Notes: a model not told the origin generated them from the letters alone. A stretch of 64,000 bases of DNA from Spirosoma fluviale (GCF_900230225.1 NZ_OCNH01000004.1:1-64000); one strand, 5' to 3'; positions 53,824-63,683 are shown, counted from the first letter of the stretch. Numbers and translations: made by a program.

Positions 53824-55479
53824 ATGAAACAAACCGCGTTAAAAATACACCCCGCCGATTCCGTTCTGGTTGCCCTCGCCGACCTTGAACCCGGCGACCG
53901 GGTATACTGGGACGATTCGACCCTGATCGTGACGGAATCCATTCCGGCCAAACACAAACTGGCCATCCAGTCCTTTGCCCCCGGCGATGCCATTACCATG
54001 TACGGCGTGCTGGTCGGTAAAGCCAAACAGGCCATTCCGGCGGGTGGCCGACTCACCACCTTCAACGTTGTACACGCCACCAGCAGCTACGATCTGGCCG
54101 GGGCCTCCTACCAATGGACGCCCCCCGCCGTCGACCGCTGGCAGAACCGGACGTTTATGGGTTACCACCGCTCGGATGGGCGGGTGGGAACGGCCAACTA
54201 TTGGCTCGTGGTGCCGCTTGTGTTCTGCGAGAATCGGAACATTCAGGTGCTGGAAGAGGCCCTCGTCCACGATCTGGGCTACGGCCGACGCAATTCCTAT
54301 CAGCACCAGACGCAGGGATTGATGGCGCTGGTACAGGCCGGTCGAACGGTAGAGGATGTGTTACGGGCCGATCTGGATCAGCCCGAGCAACCGTTCGGGC
54401 AGCCAACGCGCCTGTTTCCTAACGTCGACGGGGTGAAATTTCTGGCGCACGAAGGCGGTTGTGGCGGCACCCGTCAGGATGCACAGGCTTTGTGCGGTTT
54501 GCTGGCGGGCTACATCACCCATCCGAACGTGGCGGGGGCTACGGTACTGAGTCTCGGCTGCCAGAATGCGCAGGTGGCTATGTTGCAGGAAGAGATTCAG
54601 AAACGGAGCCCCCAGTTCGACAAGCCTCTGTTTGTGCTGGAACAGCAGACCATCGGCACCGAAGAAGCCCTGATCAGCCAGGCGCTGCGACAAACCTTTG
54701 CGGGACTGATGCAGGCCAATACCTGTGTGCGGCAACCGGCGCCGCTCAGCAAACTGACGATTGGGCTGGAATGTGGTGGCTCGGACGGCTTTTCAGGCAT
54801 TTCGGCCAATCCCGCCCTGGGGCACACGTCCGATCTGCTGGTTGCCCTTGGCGGCACCGTTATCCTGGCCGAATTTCCCGAGCTCTGCGGGGTGGAGCAG
54901 GAACTTTGCGACCGGAGTGTAGATGCCGAAACGGCCGAAAGATTCCGGCAGTTGATGACTACCTACGCCCAACGGGCCAAGGAAGCCGGGTCGGGGTTCG
55001 ACATGAATCCCTCGCCGGGCAACATCCGTGACGGGCTCATCACCGACGCCATGAAATCGGCGGGGGCATCCAAAAAAGGGGGTACATCGCCCGTGGTGGC
55101 CGTTCTGGATTATCCCGAACTGGTCACCAAACCGGGGCTGAATCTGCTCTGTACACCCGGCAATGATGTGGAGTCGACAACGGCCGAGGTCGCTTCGGGC
55201 GCTACCGTCGTGCTGTTCACCACGGGGCTGGGCACCCCAACCGGCAACCCCATTGCGCCCGTCGTGAAGATTGCCAGCAACACGGCTCTGGCCAACCGAA
55301 TGCCGGACATTATCGACGTCAACACAGGCACCATCATCGACGGTGAGGAGACCATCGAACAGGCCGGAGAGCGCTTGCTGGAACAGATTATCCGGGTAGC
55401 CAGTGGCACCCTGGACGTAGCCGCTATGCGCCACGGGCAGGACGACTTTATCCCCTGGAAACGGGGCGTTTCTCTTTAA
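53824..55479 (+). CDS. uxaA: Altronate dehydratase (UxaA)
   Basis: 551 residues. N-terminal SAF-type domain (1-about 85), then the long D-galactarate dehydratase/altronate hydrolase domain with GYHRSDGRVGTANYW, AHEGGCGGTRQD, LGCQNAQVA, GLECGGSDGFSGI and a C-terminal TGLGTPTGNPIAPVVKI. Conserved Cys and His residues bind the metal. It converts D-altronate to 2-keto-3-deoxy-gluconate in the galacturonate pathway. It is 41 bases before uxaC. The reductase uxaB and the KDG kinase/aldolase genes are not in the window. Confidence 0.93.
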   Translation: MKQTALKIHPADSVLVALADLEPGDRVYWDDSTLIVTESIPAKHKLAIQSFAPGDAITMYGVLVGKAKQAIPAGGRLTTFNVVHATSSYDLAGASYQWTPPAVDRWQNRTFMGYHRSDGRVGTANYWLVVPLVFCENRNIQVLEEALVHDLGYGRRNSYQHQTQGLMALVQAGRTVEDVLRADLDQPEQPFGQPTRLFPNVDGVKFLAHEGGCGGTRQDAQALCGLLAGYITHPNVAGATVLSLGCQNAQVAMLQEEIQKRSPQFDKPLFVLEQQTIGTEEALISQALRQTFAGLMQANTCVRQPAPLSKLTIGLECGGSDGFSGISANPALGHTSDLLVALGGTVILAEFPELCGVEQELCDRSVDAETAERFRQLMTTYAQRAKEAGSGFDMNPSPGNIRDGLITDAMKSAGASKKGGTSPVVAVLDYPELVTKPGLNLLCTPGNDVESTTAEVASGATVVLFTTGLGTPTGNPIAPVVKIASNTALANRMPDIIDVNTGTIIDGEETIEQAGERLLEQIIRVASGTLDVAAMRHGQDDFIPWKRGVSL

Positions 55480-55520
55480 GAAGCTACCCAATACACAACG
55501 ATTCATTCATCATATTACCC

Positions 55521-56954
55521 ATGAAAAAGCCTTTTTTAACGGAAAACTTTCTGCTGCAAACCGAAACGGCTCAGCAACTCTACCATGAGTTTGCCAAGCC
55601 AATGCCCATTATCGACTACCACTGTCACCTGCCGCCCGACCAGATTGCCAATGACCTGACGTTCGAGAACCTGACCCAGATCTGGCTTTACGGCGATCAT
55701 TACAAGTGGCGGGCCATGCGGGCCAATGGCGTCGATGAGAGCTATTGCACCGGGAAGCAGGACGACTTCGCCAAATTCCAGAAGTGGGCCGAAACCGTAC
55801 CCTACACCCTGCGCAACCCGCTTTACCACTGGACACACCTGGAATTGCAGCGGTATTTCGGCATTACCGAAACCCTCAACGGACAGAGTGCCCGTCGTAT
55901 CTACGACAGTTGTACCAAACAACTACAATCACCGGATTTCTCGGTGCGGAACCTGCTCCGCCGGATGAACGTGGAGACCGTTTGCACCACCGACGACCCG
56001 GTCGATTCGCTGGAACACCACCAGACGTTGCTCGATGCGGGCTTCGAGATCAGCGTGTTGCCCACCTTCCGGCCCGACAAAGCTATGGCGGTCGACGATG
56101 GGGCAGCCTTTAACCAGTATGTTGCCCGGCTGGAAGCAGCCAGCAACCGGGAGATCAGGAATTTCAACGACTTTCTGGATGCGCTGCGCCAGCGGCACGA
56201 TTACTTTGCGGCCATGGGCTGTAAACTCTCCGACCACGGATTGGAGCAGATTTACGCCGAATCCTACTCGGAGGCCGAAATCAACGCTATTTTCGACAAA
56301 CTGCGGCAGGCCGGTCAGTCGCTGACGGAACCGGAGGTCCTGAAGTTCAAATCGGCCATGCTGGTGTATCTGGCCGAAATGGACTGGGAGAAAGGCTGGA
56401 CCCAGCAGTTTCACCTCGGCGCTCTGCGCAACAACAACTCCCGCATGTTGCGCCAACTGGGTCCCGATACCGGCTGGGACAGCATCGGCGACTTCTCGCA
56501 GGCGCGGGCACTGGCTCGCTTCCTCGACCGGCTCGACACGACCAACAAGCTGGCCAAGACGATCCTGTACAATCTAAACCCCGGCGACAATGAGTTGATG
56601 GCGACCATGATCGGCAATTTCAACGACGGGTCCGTAGCAGGTAAAGTGCAGTTTGGCTCGGGCTGGTGGTTTCTCGATCAGAAGGACGGCATGGAGCGGC
56701 AACTGAACGCGCTTTCCAACATGGGTCTGTTGAGCCGGTTCGTGGGTATGCTCACCGATTCGCGCAGTTTCCTGAGCTACCCGCGCCACGAGTATTTCCG
56801 CCGGATTCTCTGCAACCTGTTCGGCAACGACATCGAAAACGGCGAACTCCCCGACGACATCGACTGGACCGGCCAGGTAGTCCAAAAAATCTGCTATGGC
56901 AACGCAAAAACGTACTTCGGCTTCAGCAGCAAACCCATGGAACTGGCAGTGTGA
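55521..56954 (+). CDS. uxaC: Glucuronate/galacturonate isomerase (UxaC)
   Basis: 477 residues. Metal site IIDYHCHLPPDQI near 30-42 (His-x-His), TTDDPVDSLEHH, PTFRPDKA, and near the C-terminus LSYPRHEYFRRILCNLFG. It is a TIM-barrel enzyme of the amidohydrolase superfamily that interconverts D-galacturonate and D-tagaturonate (and D-glucuronate and D-fructuronate). Lies directly after uxaA, probably in one transcript. Confidence 0.95.
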   Translation: MKKPFLTENFLLQTETAQQLYHEFAKPMPIIDYHCHLPPDQIANDLTFENLTQIWLYGDHYKWRAMRANGVDESYCTGKQDDFAKFQKWAETVPYTLRNPLYHWTHLELQRYFGITETLNGQSARRIYDSCTKQLQSPDFSVRNLLRRMNVETVCTTDDPVDSLEHHQTLLDAGFEISVLPTFRPDKAMAVDDGAAFNQYVARLEAASNREIRNFNDFLDALRQRHDYFAAMGCKLSDHGLEQIYAESYSEAEINAIFDKLRQAGQSLTEPEVLKFKSAMLVYLAEMDWEKGWTQQFHLGALRNNNSRMLRQLGPDTGWDSIGDFSQARALARFLDRLDTTNKLAKTILYNLNPGDNELMATMIGNFNDGSVAGKVQFGSGWWFLDQKDGMERQLNALSNMGLLSRFVGMLTDSRSFLSYPRHEYFRRILCNLFGNDIENGELPDDIDWTGQVVQKICYGNAKTYFGFSSKPMELAV

Positions 56955-57018
56955 AGCTGAGTAACCCGTTACTGAGCTTCATCAGAGACTGGTAAAGTTG
57001 AGCATTCGGTGATCGTTG

Positions 57019-57132
57019 GGCATAGTCTGTGACTATGTCTGAGTGTTATCCGGTCTCTGACCGGAGTAAATAACCAGCCTAATACGCCGGTCAGAGACCG
57101 GATAACGCCACGACATAGTCACAGACTATGCC
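57019..57132. repeat. 46-bp nested inverted repeat between uxaC and the pectinesterase gene
   Basis: 57019-57064 and 57087-57132 pair in two blocks (GGCATAGTCTGTGACTATGTC and TTATCCGGTCTCTGACCGG with their inverses) separated by a six-base unmatched stretch. Each block holds its own palindrome with a three-base loop: CATAGTC-TGT-GACTATG and CCGGTC-TCT-GACCGG. The element can form one long stem or four small hairpins. Confidence 0.85.
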
Positions 57133-57176
57133 GAGCCGGGGTAGCTTATAAAACAACAAGACATAAACCAATAACG

Positions 57177-58190
57177 ATGAATAAAACCCTCCTATTTTTA
57201 TTCCCGATTCTCCTAACGATCAACACCTTTGCCCAAACAACGCCCCCGGCATCGGCAACGTATCCGGCTTCATTTACCGTGGCGCAGGATGGCAGTGGTA
57301 ATTTCAAAACCATTCAGGAAGCGGTCAACTCGTTCCGGGACCACTCGCAGGTTCCGGTGACGCTGTATGTCAAAAACGGAGTCTACGCCGAAAAGCTGGT
57401 CATCCCGTCCTGGAAACCAAACATTCACATCATCGGCGAAAGCAGGGAAGGTGTAATCATTACGGGTGATGATTTTTCCGGGAAAGCGTATCCGGGTGGA
57501 AAAGACTGGACCGGAAAGGACAAATACAGCACCTATACGACGTACACGGTACTGGTCGATGCGCCGGAAACGATCCTCGAAAACCTGACCATTCGGAACA
57601 CCGCTGGCCGGGTTGGGCAGGCGGTGGCGCTGCATGTGGAAGGTGATCGGTTCGTATGCAGAAACTGTAATTTGCTGGGCAATCAGGATACCCTTTTTGC
57701 AGCCGCCGAAGACAGTCGTCAGTACTACGAAAACTGCTTTATCGAAGGAACGACGGATTTTATCTTCGGGAAATCGGTGTCCGTTTTTCAGTCGTGTACC
57801 ATCAAAAGCCTCTCGGATTCGTTCATCACCGCAGCCGCCACACCCGTTTACCAGCCCTACGGGTTCATCTTCTTTGATTGCAAGCTCACCGCCGACCCGG
57901 TTGCCAAGAAAGTCTATCTGGGCCGTCCGTGGCGACCGAACGCCAAAACTATCTTCGTTCGGACGCAGATGGATAGCCACATCCTGCCCGCGGGCTGGGA
58001 CAACTGGAACAATGCCGACAACGAAAAAACGGTCCTGTACGCCGAATACGGCAACACCGGACCGGGCAGCAGTACATCGGGGCGGGTTGGCTGGTCGAAG
58101 CAGCTCACCGCCAACGAGGTTAAGCAATTGACACTGGCAAGCATCTTTTCCGGCAAATCGCCCTGGCTACCTGCCGTCCAACACCCTTAA
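57177..58190 (+). CDS. Pectinesterase (family CE8), exported
   Basis: 337 residues with a signal peptide (1-19, ending NTFAQ). CE8 signatures: GNQDTLFA (first Asp), DFIFGKS (second Asp) and YLGRPWR (Arg). Right-handed beta-helix. It removes methyl esters from homogalacturonan so that GH28 can cut it. The last part of the pectin locus together with the GH43 gene 9 bases downstream. Confidence 0.95.
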   Translation: MNKTLLFLFPILLTINTFAQTTPPASATYPASFTVAQDGSGNFKTIQEAVNSFRDHSQVPVTLYVKNGVYAEKLVIPSWKPNIHIIGESREGVIITGDDFSGKAYPGGKDWTGKDKYSTYTTYTVLVDAPETILENLTIRNTAGRVGQAVALHVEGDRFVCRNCNLLGNQDTLFAAAEDSRQYYENCFIEGTTDFIFGKSVSVFQSCTIKSLSDSFITAAATPVYQPYGFIFFDCKLTADPVAKKVYLGRPWRPNAKTIFVRTQMDSHILPAGWDNWNNADNEKTVLYAEYGNTGPGSSTSGRVGWSKQLTANEVKQLTLASIFSGKSPWLPAVQHP

Positions 58191-58199
58191 GTTAAGCTC

Positions 58200-59906
58200 A
58201 TGACTCCCCGCCTAACCCTTGGTTTATTGTTTTTGACGGCCCTGTCGGTCGTTGCCCAACCGGCGAAGACGACCCGTCTGAAAGCCGTTTCCAGCAATTC
58301 TGCCGTCTCAGCCGTCTGGGTGCCTGATTTAGGGAATGGTTCGTATAAGAATCCCGTCCTGAACGCCGACTACTCCGACCCGGATGTGTGTCGAGCGGGC
58401 AACGACTTCTATCTGGTCGCTTCCAGCTTCGACGCCATTCCCGGTCTGCCAATTCTGCACTCGACGGATCTGGTCAACTGGACCCTCATCGGGCACGCCC
58501 TGAAACGCCAGCCTCCGTTCGACCATTTCGAGAAAACCCAGCACGGCAACGGGGTGTGGGCACCGGCCATCCGCTACCACAACAACGAATTCTATATCTA
58601 CTACCCCGACCCCGATTTCGGCATCTATCTCACCAAAGCAACCAATCCGGCCGGACCCTGGTCGGACCCGGTGCTGGTGGAAGGCGGCAAAGGGCTGATC
58701 GATCCTTGTCCGCTCTGGGACGACGACGACGGGCAGGTTTATCTGGCGCACGGCTGGGCGGGAAGCCGCGCAGGAATCAAGAGTATTCTGACCATCAAAA
58801 AGCTCAACGCGGCTGGCTCGAAGGTGATGGATGAAGGCGTAATCGTGTACGACGGCCACGCAACCGATCCCACCATCGAAGGCCCGAAGGTCTACAAACG
58901 AAACGGCTATTACTACCTTTTTGCCCCGGCGGGTGGCGTCTCGACGGGCTGGCAACTGGTGTTACGTTCGAAGAACATCTACGGCCCCTACGAGCGAAAA
59001 GTGGTAATGGATCAGGGCAAGAGTCCGATCAACGGCCCGCATCAGGGCGCATGGGTGACGGTGAACGCAGGCAAGGGAAAAGCCGACGAAGACTGGTTTC
59101 TGCATTTTCAGGATAAAGACGCTTACGGGCGGGTGGTGCATCTGCAACCCATGAAATGGGTGAACGACTGGCCCGTTATTGGCGTGGATGCCGAAGGCGA
59201 TGGCAAAGGCGAACCCGTTCTAACCTATAAAAAGCCAGCCGTTGCCGGGAAAGCATCGCCGATAGCCACCCCGCCGGATTCTGATGAATTCAACAGCCTG
59301 AAACTTGGCTTGCAGTGGCAATGGCAGGCGAATCCCAAAGGCATCTGGCACACAACCAGCAATCAGGGCTTTTTGCGGCTGTATTCGGCCAAAGCCCCGG
59401 ACGAAGCCCGCAACCTGTGGGACGTGCCCAACCTGCTGATGCAGAAGTTCCCGGCGGAGACGTTTATGGCCACTACGAAACTGACGTTTACGCCCAACCC
59501 GAAGCTCGAAAATGAGAAAACGGGGCTGATTGTGATGGGAATGAGTTATGCCAATCTGACCCTGAAAAGCACCAAAGATGGCATCCGGCTGGTGCACACC
59601 GTTTGCAAAAAGGCCGCCGACGGGAAGCCGGAAGACGAAACGACCATCGCCCGAATCAACGCCAACACGCCGATTTACCTGCGTGTTCAGGTACTGAAAG
59701 GCGCGAAGTGCCAATTCAGCTATAGCCTCGACGGCCAGAATTTCATCAAAACCGGCGACGAATTTCAGGCTGAACCGGGCCGCTGGATTGGTGCGAAGCT
59801 GGGTATCTTCTGCACCCGCACCACCCAGATCAACGATTCGGGCTATGCCGATTTCGACTGGTTCCGGGTGGAGCCAGTATCGGGCGTAAATCCTTCGCTT
59901 AATTAG
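58200..59906 (+). CDS. Glycoside hydrolase family 43 with C-terminal beta-sandwich, exported
   Basis: 568 residues with a signal peptide (1-19). The five-bladed propeller opens with NPVLNADYSDPDVCR (catalytic Asp), continues with DPCPLWDDDDGQVYLAHGW (pKa Asp) and EGPKVYKRNGYYYLFAP (acid Glu). From about 350 a concanavalin-like module (DEFNSLKLGLQWQWQANP) follows, as in GH43 beta-xylosidase or arabinofuranosidase. It removes side chains such as arabinose or xylose from pectin. Its stop codon overlaps the stop of the convergent homoserine kinase gene by 8 bases. Confidence 0.92.
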   Translation: MTPRLTLGLLFLTALSVVAQPAKTTRLKAVSSNSAVSAVWVPDLGNGSYKNPVLNADYSDPDVCRAGNDFYLVASSFDAIPGLPILHSTDLVNWTLIGHALKRQPPFDHFEKTQHGNGVWAPAIRYHNNEFYIYYPDPDFGIYLTKATNPAGPWSDPVLVEGGKGLIDPCPLWDDDDGQVYLAHGWAGSRAGIKSILTIKKLNAAGSKVMDEGVIVYDGHATDPTIEGPKVYKRNGYYYLFAPAGGVSTGWQLVLRSKNIYGPYERKVVMDQGKSPINGPHQGAWVTVNAGKGKADEDWFLHFQDKDAYGRVVHLQPMKWVNDWPVIGVDAEGDGKGEPVLTYKKPAVAGKASPIATPPDSDEFNSLKLGLQWQWQANPKGIWHTTSNQGFLRLYSAKAPDEARNLWDVPNLLMQKFPAETFMATTKLTFTPNPKLENEKTGLIVMGMSYANLTLKSTKDGIRLVHTVCKKAADGKPEDETTIARINANTPIYLRVQVLKGAKCQFSYSLDGQNFIKTGDEFQAEPGRWIGAKLGIFCTRTTQINDSGYADFDWFRVEPVSGVNPSLN

Positions 59907-60834
59907 GAAGTACTTTCGGTCCCTGCCGGTTGATTTCCGATACGTAAGCTTCGCTGGCGATGCCAACGGCCAAGAACGCCTGCTGCATGGCGGCACCCAC
60001 CTTTTCGGCGGTTTGCGCATCTCGGCTCAGCGCAAACATCGACGGACCGGAGCCAGAAATGCTACACCCCAGGGCGCCGTTGTCCAGCGCGGCCTGTTTG
60101 GCTTCGTTGAACTCGGGAATCAGGATAGCTCGTACCGGCTCAATGATTACGTCGACGAGCGAACGGCTGATAAGGCTATAGTCGGGCGTCATCAGACCGG
60201 CGATCAGACCGGCCACGTTACCCATCTGGGTAATCGTATTCTTGAGCGACACTTCGTTCTTCAGGATGAAGCGCGCGTCTTTGGTATTGACCTCAATATC
60301 GGGGTGTACCAGCGTGCAGAACAGCGTCGCGGGGGTTTCGATCTTGATAACGTCCAACGGACTGTAACTTCGCACTACCACAAATCCACCCAGCAGCGAC
60401 GGGCCCACGTTATCGGCATGGGCCGAGCCACAGGCAATGCGTTCACCCTCCATCGCAAAGGGCAGCAATTTCAGAGTAGGCAATGGCCGACCAAGCAGCT
60501 CATTAACGGCAAACACACCCGCTACGGCACTGGCCGCACTGGAACCCAGGCCGCTCCCGAGGGGCATCTGCTTATGCAGCACAATGTCGAGACCAAGGTC
60601 CGTACGGTTAATGCTCTTTAGATAGGTCTGTATGGCAATACCCGCCGTATTGCGGGATGCTTCGCGGGGCAGCCGACCCTGGTCGCCAATAATATCTATG
60701 ATCCGAACGCCCGGCTCGTCGCTGGTTGTCAGTACAATCTGGTCGCCGGGGTTATCAACGGCAAACCCAAAAATATCAAATCCACAGGCAACATTAGCCA
60801 CAGTGGCGGGGGCAAATACTCGAATAGAATCCAC
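59899..60834 (-). CDS. thrB: Homoserine kinase (ThrB)
   Basis: 311 residues from a GTG at 60834 (read as MDSIRVFAPATVANVACG); a TTG at 60858 would add eight residues. GHMP kinase motifs: PATVANVACGFDIFG, PLGSGLGSSAASAVA (ATP loop) and GCSISGSGPSMFAL. It phosphorylates L-homoserine in threonine synthesis. The gene is not beside other threonine genes in the window; its end overlaps the GH43 gene on the opposite strand. Confidence 0.9.
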   Translation of the reverse strand: MDSIRVFAPATVANVACGFDIFGFAVDNPGDQIVLTTSDEPGVRIIDIIGDQGRLPREASRNTAGIAIQTYLKSINRTDLGLDIVLHKQMPLGSGLGSSAASAVAGVFAVNELLGRPLPTLKLLPFAMEGERIACGSAHADNVGPSLLGGFVVVRSYSPLDVIKIETPATLFCTLVHPDIEVNTKDARFILKNEVSLKNTITQMGNVAGLIAGLMTPDYSLISRSLVDVIIEPVRAILIPEFNEAKQAALDNGALGCSISGSGPSMFALSRDAQTAEKVGAAMQQAFLAVGIASEAYVSEINRQGPKVLPN

Positions 60835-60905
60835 GATAGAAGGAGCAGCAAAGCGCAAAGGTAGTGATTTGGGCTGAAAATCAGCCGGTGTTCTACCCGG
60901 TACAG

Positions 60906-63395
60906 TTAGTCATCGTCGTCATCGTCGCCGTCGGCCATTTTGCCGGTTCGGACAAAGGCACCCCGGCGCGGGGCGGGCATCACACTTTTCTCCCCACGCA
61001 CCGTTTGCCACACGATCTCGCTGAAAATAAGGTCGTCGATTTCGTCGGGGCGGGTCAGGTTAAAGAGCGACGACCGTTTTGAATTCACGTTGATCGCTAC
61101 GTTTTTCTGGTTGATATCGATACCGGCTTCACGGGCTATAAACGGAGCCGGATTAGCTTTTTTATCAAAACAACGCCACATGGGCGTAGCAGCCGCATCG
61201 TACTGGCTCATGGGTTTCAGCCCCAGAATCAGTTCGATGGTACGCAGCATTCCCGACGTCGAATACATGGTGTGGTCAACGAAACCGCGCTTCACCAATC
61301 CCCCCGCTACAAACGCAATGGAGCGGTGCGCGTCCACATGGTCGGGGCCGTTCTGGGCGTCATCTTCTAGGATAAATACCACCGACTGATTCCAGATTGA
61401 ACTTTTGGACAGGTGCTCCACAAACCGACCTACGGCCAGGTCATTGTCGGCAACGGCGGCATCGGGCGTGGGCATACCGATGCGGGCACCCGAGGTGTGG
61501 TCGTTGCCAAATCGCAGCGTACTGAAGGTGGGGAGTTTTCCGGCGGCCAGCAGCTCATCGAAATCGGCTTCCCAGGCTTCTTCGCGCTTGCTGTCCATGT
61601 AGCCCAGATTGTACCCTTTGAAGGTCGGGCAAAACTTGCCTGCCAACGTTTGAATATTCGGTTTCTCATCATCGGCAAACCAGCCGTAACTGCGGAACGA
61701 TATGCCCGCCCGCTGGCAATGATCCCAGATGAAGCCATCGCGCGGGTGCGCGATTTCTTTCTGGCCTTCGTAATCGTACGTACCACCACGGCCACCGTAG
61801 CTGGTTACCCAGTTCTTCTCGACATAATCATTGGCATAAGCCGCCGACGACCAGTTATGCCCATCGGCACTGACTTCGGCATCGACGTAGAAGTTATCCA
61901 GCAGCACAAATTCTTTCGCCAGCGCGTGTTGATTGGGGGTCACTTTTTCGGGGAACAGGCATAAAGCCGCATCGCCGTTGCCTTCTTTCATATCGCCCAG
62001 AATCTGATCGTAGGTGCGATTTTCCTTGATGATGTAAAACACGTATTTGATGGGCGACTTATCCCCCACCCGCATCGGAATGGGGTTGCCCGCTTCGCCC
62101 TCCGCCCGTAGCTCTTTGCTTTTCGTGTACGGCGTATTGGCATACACCAGCCGCGAATAAGCCGCCAGCGTTTCAACATCCGGCGTGTCGATGATGGAGA
62201 GTGTCCCTTTGAACAGCCCCGCAATGTACTCCACCGGACCGGGGTTGGCCTGCGGATTGGGACCAACCTGCTGCGGAGTGCGCGTCCGCACCGGGTTAGG
62301 CCCTTTCGGATTGGCTTTCGAGGAAAACCCTTTGCCGTTGGTCACGTAAAGTTTGGTGCCGATCACCTTCACCGCTGTTGGGTACCAGCCCGTAGGGATA
62401 AAACCGCTGGACTGGCTGTGCCCTTTGCGGGTTACATTAAAGACGGCTAGGCAGTTGTTATCGGCGTTGGCGATGTAGAGTGTGTTCTCATCGTCGCTCA
62501 GGGCCAGACCGTTGGGCGTGGTGCCTACGGGGGCGTTGGGAAAGAGCGAAGTCGTAAGCGTTTCGATCACCTGCCGCTTCGATACGTCGATGAGCGCCAC
62601 CGTGTTGTCGTTGCCATTGGCGACGTAGAGGTATTTACCGTCTTTGGTAAGCAGCAGGTCGTTGGGGTTTTTATTGGTCGGAATTTTGGCCGCTATCGTT
62701 TGTTTGCTGACATCATAAACCAGCACGCTGGCCCCGCCCCACGACGAGATAAACAACTCATTTTTGCTGGGCGACAGCCGACAGGTGTAAGCCGCAGCGC
62801 CGATGTTTAGCTTACTGAGTACCTGCCGAGTTTTGGTATCGGCGATGTATAGGGAGCTATCTTCTTTCGTGACGATGTAAATTCTATTCTTCGCATCATC
62901 GACGCACAAACCCGTTGGCGAAATCTTAACGGGCCAGGGTTTTCCTAATACAATCGGCTCGTCAGGCACCAGTTGCTTGTTTTCGATTTTGTAGACCAGA
63001 ATCCGGTTGTCGTTCCCACCGGATGCGTAGAGCCGTGTTTCGTCCTGGCTAAAGGCCAGTCCCAGGTATGATTTGCCGACTTTGGCGGTATCGATAATCT
63101 GCTCCGTAGCGGCATCAATCAGGGTAATGCTTTGGGTGCTCTGGCCGTTGTTGGTCACGGCCAGATACTTTCTGGAGGGCGAAACGACCAGATTCAAGGG
63201 CAGATCGTCGAGGTCGAGACTACGGCCCGGCGGTGTCAGGGCCCATCCGTTGGGCAGGTTGACCCGTTTAGCCGCCAGTTTTTGATACGTTTCGGCCTCT
63301 TCCGATGACCCGGCCGTGTTGCTGTTCCGATTGCATCCCGCCATCACGGACAGCAGCAGGCCAAGTCCGGAGAGTAATGTTAAATAGTTTTTCAT
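60906..63395 (-). CDS. Lipoprotein with YncE-like propeller and alkaline phosphatase-type phosphoesterase domain
   Basis: 829 residues. Lipobox VMAGC (Cys21). About 45-370 is a seven-bladed YncE/YVTN propeller (repeats such as YLYVANGNDNTVALIDV and LYIANADNNCLAVFNV). About 430-740 is a phosphoesterase domain with YVFYIIKENRTYDQILGD, HNWSSAAYANDYVEKNW and FILEDDAQNGPDHVDAHRS. The C-terminus is KMADGDDDDDD. Known as a bifunctional YncE/alkaline phosphatase family protein in Bacteroidota; substrate uncertain. A partial paralogue lies upstream. Confidence 0.9.
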   Translation of the reverse strand: MKNYLTLLSGLGLLLSVMAGCNRNSNTAGSSEEAETYQKLAAKRVNLPNGWALTPPGRSLDLDDLPLNLVVSPSRKYLAVTNNGQSTQSITLIDAATEQIIDTAKVGKSYLGLAFSQDETRLYASGGNDNRILVYKIENKQLVPDEPIVLGKPWPVKISPTGLCVDDAKNRIYIVTKEDSSLYIADTKTRQVLSKLNIGAAAYTCRLSPSKNELFISSWGGASVLVYDVSKQTIAAKIPTNKNPNDLLLTKDGKYLYVANGNDNTVALIDVSKRQVIETLTTSLFPNAPVGTTPNGLALSDDENTLYIANADNNCLAVFNVTRKGHSQSSGFIPTGWYPTAVKVIGTKLYVTNGKGFSSKANPKGPNPVRTRTPQQVGPNPQANPGPVEYIAGLFKGTLSIIDTPDVETLAAYSRLVYANTPYTKSKELRAEGEAGNPIPMRVGDKSPIKYVFYIIKENRTYDQILGDMKEGNGDAALCLFPEKVTPNQHALAKEFVLLDNFYVDAEVSADGHNWSSAAYANDYVEKNWVTSYGGRGGTYDYEGQKEIAHPRDGFIWDHCQRAGISFRSYGWFADDEKPNIQTLAGKFCPTFKGYNLGYMDSKREEAWEADFDELLAAGKLPTFSTLRFGNDHTSGARIGMPTPDAAVADNDLAVGRFVEHLSKSSIWNQSVVFILEDDAQNGPDHVDAHRSIAFVAGGLVKRGFVDHTMYSTSGMLRTIELILGLKPMSQYDAAATPMWRCFDKKANPAPFIAREAGIDINQKNVAINVNSKRSSLFNLTRPDEIDDLIFSEIVWQTVRGEKSVMPAPRRGAFVRTGKMADGDDDDDD

Positions 63396-63470
63396 GCGAT
63401 TAAGGGGTTAGGAGAGTTCGTATATATTGAACCTGTTTAAACTTTTGTATTACAAGTTGAATGAAGGGTT

Positions 63471-63561
63471 GTTTCGAGGCTGTAATACCGATCGTCCCGG
63501 TCGGGCGTGTATCTAATCGCTTCTCACCCGACCGGGACGGTCGGTACTACAGCCTCGAAAC
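63471..63561. repeat. 35-bp inverted repeat, sibling of 16370-16437
   Basis: 63471-63505 and 63527-63561 pair with two mismatches around a 21-base loop. The inner arms are the GTAGTACCGACCGTCCCGGT element found at 16370-16437; here it is extended outward by GTTTCGAGGC. The left arm has two changes (AATACCGATCG) against the right. Confidence 0.85.
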
Positions 63562-63624
63562 CTCCATTTTTGATAAAAACAAAAAGTTTAAATAGCTTCA
63601 TTTTGTGAGACGCAGTGTTTTCCA

Positions 63625-63652
63625 TGGTGTCAGTTTCTTAAAACTGACACCA
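63625..63652. repeat. 12-bp perfect hairpin, sibling of 138-159
   Basis: TGGTGTCAGTTT (63625-63636), loop CTTA, AAACTGACACCA (63641-63652). A related hairpin lies at 138-159. It is downstream of the partial phosphoesterase gene on the minus strand. Confidence 0.75.
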
Positions 63653-63683
63653 CATACAGAAACTCACACCACGTACAAATTCA

